A stretch of DNA of 18,287 nucleotides from JACQCV01 sp964634555. Lineage in GTDB: Bacteria > Patescibacteriota > Minisyncoccia > Phycocordibacterales > UBA12445. The stretch is from the NCBI GenBank assembly GCA_964634555.1, contig CAZWJJ010000016.1, positions 1-18,287 on the forward strand, written 5' to 3'. The notes beneath the pieces were generated by a model that was not told where the DNA came from, searched no databases, and worked only from the letters and a program-made list of their open reading frames with translations. Below, in pieces: positions 1 to 4,942 of the stretch (the stretch's first letter is position 1; each line of letters starts with the position of its first letter). Position numbers and translations under genes: made by a program.

Positions 1-78
1 TGCATTTTACTAAATCCTACCTCTAACGTATTTTTAGATCAAAGCTCTTCTGCCAGAATATAACAAAAATACGCCATG

Positions 79-1065
79 TCAAATAGAAAAATTCTTCAGT
101 GAATAAAGATCCGGATCATCGAGGTCCATTTCTGATTTTGGCAGATCATCAATCACCTCCTGATTATCTTCCATATTGCCATTTTTCTGCATAGCATTTT
201 TCAGATCTGTCATATTAGAAATCTTACCAGATGACACCAACTCCAAAAGATTTCTCAGATCATCTTTAGAAAAAAAGTCAATTGTCACTCTCCCGCCAAA
301 ATCTCTTCTTTCGATATTGACTCGAGTACCAAGCCTCTCAGTCAGCTTCGATTCCATCTCATCGATTTCTGGATCATCCGGATACTCCTTCTTCCTGACT
401 CTCTCTGTCGCAATCTTCCTTGCTATGTTTTCCGACTCACGAACTGAGAGTTTTTTATACATTATCTCCTTGAATAGCGTCATCTGCTCATCCGGCCTAT
501 CGATCAGCATTAAAAGTGGGCGGGTATGGCCCTCGGTAATTTTCTTAGCCGAAAGCGCCTCAAGCATATCGGGAGGCAAATCAAGAATTCGTAAACTATT
601 GGAAACATATTCACGACTCTTACCAACCTTCGCCGCGATCTCATGATGTTTGAAATTAAACTTATCAACCAGTTGTTTAAATGCCTTAGCGCGATCAACT
701 GAATTCAGATCCTCTCTTTGAATATTCTCAATGATCGCCAATTCAAGCTTCACTAAATCACTCTGTTCACCTGTGCGAATAACGACCGGCACCTGAGAGA
801 TTCCGGCAATTTTAGAGGCACGCAATCTTCTCTCTCCTGCAATCAACTCGTACTCAACCCCCAACCCGCCATCTTCAGTGCGGAACTCCTTCCTTGTCGC
901 AACCAATGGTTGTAAAACCCCATACTGGCGGATAGATTCAGCCAGATCATTCAACTGCGCTTGATCAAATTCATGGCGCGGCTGGTAGGGATTCGGTTTA
1001 ATCTTCTCAAGCTCAATCCAAAATATTGAATTGCTTAGACCATTTTTAACATCATCTTCATTCAT
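79..1065 (-). CDS. parB: ParB/Spo0J-family chromosome partitioning protein
   Basis: ParB is the CTP-dependent DNA clamp that loads at parS sites and works with ParA to segregate the origin region. In the longest frame (TTG at 1089, 336 aa) the ParB N-terminal domain starts near residue 25. It carries NPYQPR (33-38), the CTP-binding GERR motif (85-88) and the ENIQRE box (121-126). A helix-turn-helix region follows at about 148-170 (EIAAKVGKSREYVSNSLRIL), then an acidic C-terminal tail. Length is normal for the family. I prefer the ATG at 1065 (328 aa) because the extra eight residues are not family-like, but neither start has a Shine-Dalgarno sequence. A weak -10 (TAATAT, 1099-1104) lies just upstream. 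No parA or oriC is visible beside it; the first 78 bases of the window hold nothing I can identify. Family call very secure; start uncertain. Confidence 0.95.
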   Translation of the reverse strand: MNEDDVKNGLSNSIFWIELEKIKPNPYQPRHEFDQAQLNDLAESIRQYGVLQPLVATRKEFRTEDGGLGVEYELIAGERRLRASKIAGISQVPVVIRTGEQSDLVKLELAIIENIQREDLNSVDRAKAFKQLVDKFNFKHHEIAAKVGKSREYVSNSLRILDLPPDMLEALSAKKITEGHTRPLLMLIDRPDEQMTLFKEIMYKKLSVRESENIARKIATERVRKKEYPDDPEIDEMESKLTERLGTRVNIERRDFGGRVTIDFFSKDDLRNLLELVSSGKISNMTDLKNAMQKNGNMEDNQEVIDDLPKSEMDLDDPDLYSLKNFSI

Positions 1066-1122
1066 GCCAATAATTTTAGCATGAATCAAAAATAAAGGAT
1101 ATTAACCACTCTTTCTTCACTT

Positions 1123-1151
1123 AATAAAAAGCCGGCCCTTACGGGACCGGC
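1123..1151 (-). terminator. Intrinsic terminator of the small-protein cluster
   Basis: On the minus strand GCCGGTCCC, a GTAA loop and GGGCCGGC (1131-1151, one bulge) are followed by TTTTTATT. It lies 16 bp past the stop of the last small membrane protein gene and before parB, so it separates that unit from parB. Confidence 0.85.
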
Positions 1152-1167
1152 GTGGCCTAACAAAAAG

Positions 1168-1302
1168 TTAATCGTTTCTGAGAATCCAGACGATGACCAA
1201 AAGTCCTAATGTACATCTAGAATCATGAGAATAAAAATACCCCACACTAACTGCTGTACAGATAGCAAGCGATGCCAGGCACTTGGCCGTCCATTCACCC
1301 AT
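1168..1302 (-). CDS. Small membrane protein, 44 aa (tandem paralogue A)
   Basis: I recognise no known family. The 44-aa product begins MGEWTAKCLASLAICTAVSV and ends VIVWILRND. It has two hydrophobic stretches (about residues 8-24 and 31-41) separated by a short polar loop with an Asp and a Cys. It aligns without gaps to the 46-aa gene immediately upstream: W4, C8, A13, C15, V20, G21, Y22, Y24, D27, C30, L35, W39, I40 and L41 are identical. The conservation of three Cys and the G-Y-x-Y-x-x-D core argues that both are real genes. Purine-rich GGGAGAGAGAAGGGG precedes the ATG, although its spacing is less ideal than for the upstream gene. A strong terminator follows 16 bp after the stop. A longer ATG start (1362) would overlap the upstream gene and is not preferred. 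Inferred location: cytoplasmic membrane. Confidence 0.65.
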   Translation of the reverse strand: MGEWTAKCLASLAICTAVSVGYFYSHDSRCTLGLLVIVWILRND

Positions 1303-1333
1303 ATCCCCTTCTCTCTCCCGACCTATAGTCGAG

Positions 1334-1474
1334 TTAGTTTTTGGTGAGAATCCAAAGAACAATCAGAAAACTTGGAGCACACACAAAATCATTCGTGTAA
1401 TGGTATCCGACAGCTATTACGGCACAGACCGCAACTGGCTTCATACACTCCATAGCCCATTGCCATCTGGTCAT
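1334..1474 (-). CDS. Small membrane protein, 46 aa (tandem paralogue B)
   Basis: This 46-aa protein begins MTRWQWAMECMKPVAVCAVI and ends LIVLWILTKN. A perfect AGGAGG (1480-1485) stands 5 nt before the ATG, which fixes the start. It has the same architecture as its downstream neighbour: an N-terminal Trp, a hydrophobic helix with two Cys (10, 17), a GYxYxxD turn (23-29), Cys 32, and a second hydrophobic segment ending W-I-L. Fourteen of 44 aligned positions are identical with no gap. The genes are 31 bp apart and co-directional, consistent with tandem duplication followed by divergence. Function unknown; a two-helix or re-entrant membrane peptide is the simplest reading. Nothing resembling a toxin or antitoxin could be recognised. 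Confidence 0.75.
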   Translation of the reverse strand: MTRWQWAMECMKPVAVCAVIAVGYHYTNDFVCAPSFLIVLWILTKN

Positions 1475-1502
1475 TGTATCCTCCTGTTCTCAATTTGTTG
1501 GG

Positions 1503-1637
1503 TTAGTTGATAACCCAATGCACAACAGCGACCAGAACTATCCCTATCATGATCGTGATCATGTGATATTTCAACCAACGACCGAAGACTTCTTCAGGAA
1601 TCACTTCGACGATCTCATCACATCGATGAATCTTCAC
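1503..1637 (-). CDS. Small single-pass membrane protein, 44 aa
   Basis: First gene of the three-gene small-protein unit. I chose the GTG at 1635-1637 because AAGGAG (1643-1648) lies exactly 5 nt upstream. A longer frame from GTG 1691 has no Shine-Dalgarno and would begin at or before the predicted transcription start of the promoter at 1693-1720. The product has a charged N-terminal half (KIHRCDEIVEVIPEEVFGRW) and one C-terminal hydrophobic helix (about residues 26-43, MITIMIGIVLVAVVHWVI). It is not obviously homologous to the two paralogues downstream, although its size is the same and it also ends in a Trp-containing helix. The stop lies 28 bp before the ATG of the next gene. Function unknown. 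Confidence 0.65.
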   Translation of the reverse strand: MKIHRCDEIVEVIPEEVFGRWLKYHMITIMIGIVLVAVVHWVIN

Positions 1638-1692
1638 AACATCTCCTTTTTCAACTCCTTTGCTGTGATAGCAAGGATCATCATCTAGCACT

Positions 1693-1720
1693 ACTCTATC
1701 ATAATGTTATTATTTGTCAA
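1693..1720 (-). promoter_or_regulatory. Promoter of the small membrane protein cluster
   Basis: On the minus strand a perfect -35 TTGACA (1715-1720) is followed after 16 bp by TAGAGT (1693-1698), preceded by TGA, i.e. an extended -10 context. The predicted start near 1686 leaves a leader of about 50 nt before the SD-led GTG at 1637. The element closely resembles the plus-strand promoter at 8641-8669. Confidence 0.65.
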
Positions 1721-1764
1721 GCATAAAAACGACTTACTTGTAATGCTATTTATCCCTTAATTTG

Positions 1765-1847
1765 TGCCGCGGGAGAGACTTGAACTCTCATGAGGTTGCC
1801 CTCGATAGATTTTGAGTCTATTGCGTCTACCATTCCGCCACCGCGGC
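1765..1847 (-). tRNA. tRNA-Leu (anticodon CAA)
   Basis: The acceptor stem GCCGCGG/CCGCGGC with discriminator A folds with a D arm (TGGCGGAATGGTAGACGC), an anticodon arm ATAGA-CTCAAAA-TCTAT giving anticodon CAA, a leucine-type long variable arm (GAGGGCAACCTC) and a TPsiC arm with GTTCAAGTC. CCA is not encoded. It reads UUG codons. Confidence 0.95.
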
Positions 1848-1862
1848 ATTTTTTATAAACCT

Positions 1863-1961
1863 TTAAGAAACCTTGCCCATACTCTTCCCGGCGTCAATCT
1901 TGCCAATTATTTCGCCACCAGAGCACTCAATCAAATTAACAAATATTAGAATATCTGGCAA
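1863..1961 (-). CDS. Possible 32-aa ORF downstream of uvrC
   Basis: A TTG-initiated frame starts 11 bp after the uvrC stop, with AGGAAG placed 6 nt upstream. It encodes a short peptide ending GKIDAGKSMGKVS, a glycine/lysine-rich tail that looks protein-like rather than random. It could be a translationally coupled small protein, a degenerate gene end, or chance. I cannot match it to the missing C-terminal region of UvrC. Low confidence. Confidence 0.2.
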   Translation of the reverse strand: MPDILIFVNLIECSGGEIIGKIDAGKSMGKVS

Positions 1962-1972
1962 ACAGCGCTTCC

Positions 1973-3196
1973 TTATTTAATTTTATTCACCAATTTTCTA
2001 AAATATTTAATGGCATAGTTGTGAGCCTCGTGATTTGCCAATAGTATCTCGTGATCATACTTTTTAATCAATTCAGGATCGCCAATAATATTCTTCGGCC
2101 GATGATGTTCGTCTTTTACAACCCCAACAACTAGGATTTTCATACCATCCCGTCTCAAAATCTCTTCCGCCACCGCAACCTGTAATTTTCCACCATCAAC
2201 TACCAACATATCAGGGAATCGCCATTCCGGATGATTAAGGCGCCTTTCCAAAATCTCTCTTAATGACCTTAAATCATCAGCAGGATAATTTCCCCGAATC
2301 TTAAATTTTCTATACTGATTCCTATCAATCTGCCCATTTTCAATCACAATCATTACACCCACATTATTTTGTCCGCTTAAATGAGCGACGTCATACGCCT
2401 CGATCCTAAAAATCTTATCTTGACCAAGAGACAAGCCGGACGACAAAGCTGACTCCCTTTTTATTAAGCTTATGTCATTGATATGTTCTACTGCGAAAAT
2501 CTGCCTCTTCAATTTATCTGCCTCTTCAAATTCTAAATTTTCAGCCCGCTTATTCATCTCTTTTTTTAGCGAATTGATTATCGTCTTCTTTTTTCCGGAC
2601 AAAAATAGAACGATCCTTGCAACTTGTTTTTTATAATCAGATTCAGATATCTCCCCTGTACAAACACCTGGACAAAGACCGATCTGTCTGTTGAAGCAGG
2701 GCTTTCCAGAATTAGGTTCGCAACTGTCGAGATAAGGAAAAACTTTCCTAATCACCCTCATCGCCTCCTTTAATTCCTGACCGGATGGAAACGGACCGAA
2801 CAGTTTAGAAATTTTCAGATCGTTCTGTCCATTTTCCAGATTTCTGCCACGGATCATTAAAATTTTCGAATACTTATCACTGGTAACAGCTATGTAGTAA
2901 AAACTTCGATTATCCTTCTCCTTCGAATTAAATTTCGGCTGATATTTTTTGATTAATAAGGCTTCGAGTATAATGGCCTCCAAAACTGAATCTGTTTTTC
3001 TGTAAGTAATCGAGGTGGCCTGATTGACCATCGAAACAATAAACTCACCTCTCGATCCGGCAAGCTGGCGACGATTAAAATAAATTCTAACGCGATCGCG
3101 CAAAGAAGTCGCTTTGCCTATATACAGTATTGCCCTACCTTTTTTAAAAAAATAGACACCGGGCGAATCCGGCAATTTTTGCCTTAAACTATCCAT
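1973..3196 (-). CDS. uvrC: UvrC-like excinuclease subunit, short form lacking the C-terminal HhH domain
   Basis: UvrC makes both incisions in UvrABC nucleotide excision repair. Visible domains: the GIY-YIG nuclease (GVYFF 13-17, YIGKA 25-29, PKFN 87-90); a four-cysteine region (C159, C167, C175, C179) matching the Fe-S cysteine spacing described for UvrC; a UVR motif for UvrB contact (about 208-240); and the RNase H-like 5' nuclease (YDVAHLSG with D269, VVDGGKLQ with D334, HEAHNYAI with H392). The protein stops a few residues after HEAHNYAIKYFRK at 407 aa, whereas typical UvrC is about 600 aa and ends in tandem helix-hairpin-helix motifs. The stop is followed by a separate tRNA gene, and I saw no HhH sequence in another frame, so this looks like a true short form as in other CPR genomes rather than a fresh frameshift. 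No Shine-Dalgarno is visible before the ATG. Confidence 0.92.
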   Translation of the reverse strand: MDSLRQKLPDSPGVYFFKKGRAILYIGKATSLRDRVRIYFNRRQLAGSRGEFIVSMVNQATSITYRKTDSVLEAIILEALLIKKYQPKFNSKEKDNRSFYYIAVTSDKYSKILMIRGRNLENGQNDLKISKLFGPFPSGQELKEAMRVIRKVFPYLDSCEPNSGKPCFNRQIGLCPGVCTGEISESDYKKQVARIVLFLSGKKKTIINSLKKEMNKRAENLEFEEADKLKRQIFAVEHINDISLIKRESALSSGLSLGQDKIFRIEAYDVAHLSGQNNVGVMIVIENGQIDRNQYRKFKIRGNYPADDLRSLREILERRLNHPEWRFPDMLVVDGGKLQVAVAEEILRRDGMKILVVGVVKDEHHRPKNIIGDPELIKKYDHEILLANHEAHNYAIKYFRKLVNKIK

Positions 3197-3261
3197 GTAT
3201 AACTTTTACCACAATATAATATATAGTCAAATAATAATTTCATTACTTGCTTCAAACCCAT

Positions 3262-3345
3262 TGTTATTGCGAGCAACCGCAGGGAGCGCGGCAGTCCCGT
3301 TAATTAACTATTAGAGATTACTTCGTCGCTAGCTCCTCGCAATGA
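3262..3345. repeat. Dispersed palindromic repeat, subtype A copy 1
   Basis: Imperfect terminal inverted repeats TGTTATTGCGAG and CTCGCAATGACA enclose a body containing CCGCAGGGAGCGCGGCAGTC and GTTAATTAACTATTAGAGAT. Nearly the same sequence recurs at 4840-4926. It resembles the small GTCATTGCGAGG...CAATCTC palindromic elements scattered in many bacterial genomes. It carries no gene. Confidence 0.85.
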
Positions 3346-3356
3346 CACTCTAGGCC

Positions 3357-3393
3357 TGTCATTGCGAGGAATGAAATGACGAAGTAATCTCTA
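3357..3393. repeat. Inverted partial copy of the subtype A repeat
   Basis: TGTCATTGCGAGGAATGAAA continuing through GACGAAGTAATCTCTAA is the reverse complement of the right end of the repeat at 4840-4926. It sits 11 bp from copy 1 in inverted orientation, so the pair can form a hairpin. Confidence 0.8.
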
Positions 3394-3402
3394 ATACTCC
3401 AA

Positions 3403-3429
3403 TTAAAAAACCCGCGGTGATTCCGCGAG
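3403..3429 (-). terminator. Intrinsic terminator of the 152-aa hypothetical gene
   Basis: On the minus strand CTCGCGG, loop AATCA and CCGCGGG (3411-3429) are followed by TTTTTTAATT. It starts 13 bp after the stop codon of the upstream gene. Confidence 0.88.
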
Positions 3430-3441
3430 TTAAGATACCGC

Positions 3442-3897
3442 TCATTGATGTCTGTGATAGTTACGGCTTCGCCACAGGACTTTAAAAACCTTCTCCAGAT
3501 CATCTTTAACATCATGCGTTAACTGACTTTTCAAGGCCTCTAAAAATGCAATATGAATCCGGTGCATACCATGCTGTCTTTCCAATGCCTCATACTGCCG
3601 TTTCTTTAGAGTTATCATCGGCAATAAAATTAGCGCCAATGGAAAAGTCACGAGTCCAAAACCGACATCATTCCATCCGCCGTTTCCCCTACCAAAGAAA
3701 TTTCCAGCCACAATCTTCATCGATCCGGTATTGATCACAATTTTTCCGCCCCTACTCCAAACCTTATATTTTTCATTCCAGTATTCGAACAATATATAAA
3801 GCATGGAAGTTTCGCGTCGAACTTGTATCAGGCGAAGTCTCGGGCAATTCGGACTATCTGACCATACATTAATAACCTTATGCAAAAATCCAAACAT
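3442..3897 (-). CDS. Hypothetical single-pass membrane protein, 151 aa
   Basis: I do not recognise the family. GGGAGG (3903-3908) lies 5 nt before the second of two adjacent ATG codons, so I start at 3897; the ATG at 3900 adds one Met. The first 75 residues are mixed polar and aromatic, including a beta-like stretch (SMLYILFEYWNEKYKVWSRG) and a Gly/Asn-rich segment (NFFGRGNGGWND). One hydrophobic helix follows (about 78-98, VGFGLVTFPLALILLPMITL). A basic, helical C-terminal tail then ends RSRNYHRHQ, probably cytoplasmic. It is an isolated gene with its own terminator and a possible promoter at 3948-3976, flanked on both sides by palindromic repeats, which suggests an accessory cassette. Coding status is supported by the SD, the terminator and the coherent frame. 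Confidence 0.7.
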   Translation of the reverse strand: MFGFLHKVINVWSDSPNCPRLRLIQVRRETSMLYILFEYWNEKYKVWSRGGKIVINTGSMKIVAGNFFGRGNGGWNDVGFGLVTFPLALILLPMITLKKRQYEALERQHGMHRIHIAFLEALKSQLTHDVKDDLEKVFKVLWRSRNYHRHQ

Positions 3898-3947
3898 CAT
3901 GGCCTCCCTTTTGATATCTGTCCACTACAATGAACTTTTCTAATATA

Positions 3948-3976
3948 AAGTTATTTTAAAACAATCTCATTGTCAA
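3948..3976 (-). promoter_or_regulatory. Possible promoter of the 152-aa hypothetical gene
   Basis: A perfect TTGACA (3971-3976, minus strand) is followed 17 bp later by TAACTT (3948-3953), a poor -10. A better -10, TATATT (3942-3947), is too far from that -35. The exact start is unclear. Confidence 0.35.
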
Positions 3977-4003
3977 CAAAACGCCATCTAATATATTCTA
4001 AAT

Positions 4004-4127
4004 CGTTATTACGAGGAGTCTGTGACGTAATCTAATAAGATTTTCACTGTCATTGCGAGGAGTTTACGACGAAGCAATCTCTTTTTACAAATATAACACT
4101 ATAGACTGCTTCGCAGAGCTCCCAATA
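4004..4127. repeat. Dispersed palindromic repeat, subtype B copy 1
   Basis: It contains TACGAGGAGTCTGT, then TTTTCACTGTCATTGCGAGG, AGTTTACGACGAAGCAATCT and TAGACTGCTTCGC. The same blocks occur in the same order at 15891-16023. The terminal motif GTCATTGCGAGG is shared with subtype A, so both belong to one superfamily. Confidence 0.8.
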
Positions 4128-4151
4128 ATATTGTTCCTTAATCGTAATATT

Positions 4152-4176
4152 AAAAAATCCCGACCAAAGTCGGGAT
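4152..4176 (-). terminator. Intrinsic terminator of the 182-aa hypothetical gene
   Basis: ATCCCGAC, loop TTTG and GTCGGGAT (4157-4176, minus strand) are followed by TTTTTAAT. The stem is identical to that of the terminator at 13412-13436. Confidence 0.92.
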
Positions 4177-4198
4177 AATGATTTAGCGAGGCAAAAAC

Positions 4199-4747
4199 CT
4201 ACTTATCGAAAACTAGGAACCGATAAAAGTGGTACCAGGCGACGTCGTCCCACCAGCAGAAGTCTAGACACCGCCGGGAGCCGTTCATGTAGAGGCACTC
4301 CGCGTAGAGGTAGTTGCTGACCTCCGCGGAGGAGCCGAGGGCAACTACAGGAAACTGACGCTGGATATCGGGATATTGCGCTCCGAAGGCCAGCAGATCT
4401 TCGATGGCGGCGGGGCGCTTGCCTATCTTGTCGAGTTCAGCGATCACTTCATCCGAACACATGTTCCAGTTGAGTTTGATAATTTCCACCTTGCGAGAGA
4501 TCTTACCCTCTCCCTTTATGGGAAAGTGCTCGGCCGTGATTTTGCTGTTGAACCAGTCGTAACGACCGACGACGATCATCTGCTCCAGAGTCTGTTCATA
4601 ATCAATCAGAAGTTCAAATTCGATCTGATCCAAGCCGAGAGTCTTGCGCAATTCATCTCGATTAACCTTGCTGAGGTCGGCTAAAAGTATATCATCGAGA
4701 AGAGGTGAGCTAAGTAGAACCTTCAGCCTTTCCGGGTCGATCGACAT
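4199..4747 (-). CDS. Hypothetical protein, 182 aa, CPR-type conserved C-terminal motif
   Basis: No function known to me. AAGGGAG lies 6 nt before the ATG, a good promoter is upstream (4794-4821) and a strong terminator is downstream, so this is an autonomous gene. The N-terminal third is helical and charged. The centre carries EHFPIKGEG (73-81), and the C-terminal half carries RPAAIEDLLAFGAQYPDIQR (111-130), QFPVVALGS (131-139) and an aromatic end (CWWDDVAWYHFYRFLVFDK). From memory, the RPAxxxELLAFGxxYPxxQRxFPxVALGS pattern followed by a Trp/Tyr-rich RFL tail recurs in many uncharacterised CPR proteins; this is recollection, not a search. No membrane segment or signal peptide is visible. The gene is visibly richer in G+C than neighbouring housekeeping genes. 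It lies between two palindromic repeats. Confidence 0.78.
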   Translation of the reverse strand: MSIDPERLKVLLSSPLLDDILLADLSKVNRDELRKTLGLDQIEFELLIDYEQTLEQMIVVGRYDWFNSKITAEHFPIKGEGKISRKVEIIKLNWNMCSDEVIAELDKIGKRPAAIEDLLAFGAQYPDIQRQFPVVALGSSAEVSNYLYAECLYMNGSRRCLDFCWWDDVAWYHFYRFLVFDK

Positions 4748-4793
4748 TTTTTACTCCCTTTTTATATTAAAGTAATGTGCCAGTACCAGTGTG

Positions 4794-4821
4794 AATATAA
4801 CATTCTTGTAATTTATGTCAA
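4794..4821 (-). promoter_or_regulatory. Promoter of the 182-aa hypothetical gene
   Basis: TTGACA (4816-4821, minus strand), a 16-bp spacer ending TGT, then TATATT (4794-4799): an extended -10 promoter. The predicted leader is about 40 nt and contains the AAGGGAG ribosome binding site. Confidence 0.68.
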
Positions 4822-4839
4822 TGGAAAATGACTACCTAT

Positions 4840-4926
4840 TGTCACTGCGAGCGACCGCAGGAAGCGCGGCAATCCCGTTAATTAACTATTAGAGATTGCT
4901 TCGTCATTTCATTCCTCGCAATGACA
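4840..4926. repeat. Dispersed palindromic repeat, subtype A copy 2
   Basis: It begins TGTCACTGCGAG, ends CCTCGCAATGACA, and contains CCGCAGGAAGCGCGGCAATC and GTTAATTAACTATTAGAGAT. It differs from the copy at 3262-3345 at only a few positions plus a short indel near the right end. It lies 16 bp past the clpB stop, where its hairpin could also end or stabilise that mRNA (inference). Confidence 0.85.
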
Positions 4927-4942
4927 ATAAGCCGTTATACCC

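Noticed and set aside
1503..1691. Longer 62-aa version of the first small membrane protein
   Set aside because: Its GTG start lies at or before the predicted transcription start and lacks an SD, while the internal GTG at 1635-1637 has AAGGAG at ideal distance.
1861..1980. Frameshift in uvrC hiding the missing HhH domain
   Set aside because: The frame after the uvrC stop gives a 32-codon stretch with no HhH features (no IPGIGP-like motif) and soon meets tRNA-Leu.
3318..3515. 65-codon minus-strand frame
   Set aside because: Much of it is translated palindromic repeat, and it runs through a terminator and the end of the real gene at 3442-3897.
3262..4926. Possible CRISPR array, because similar sequences recur
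   Set aside because: Copies are 85-130 nt, palindromic, irregularly spaced, in mixed orientation and separated by genes; there are no short uniform repeats with unique spacers.
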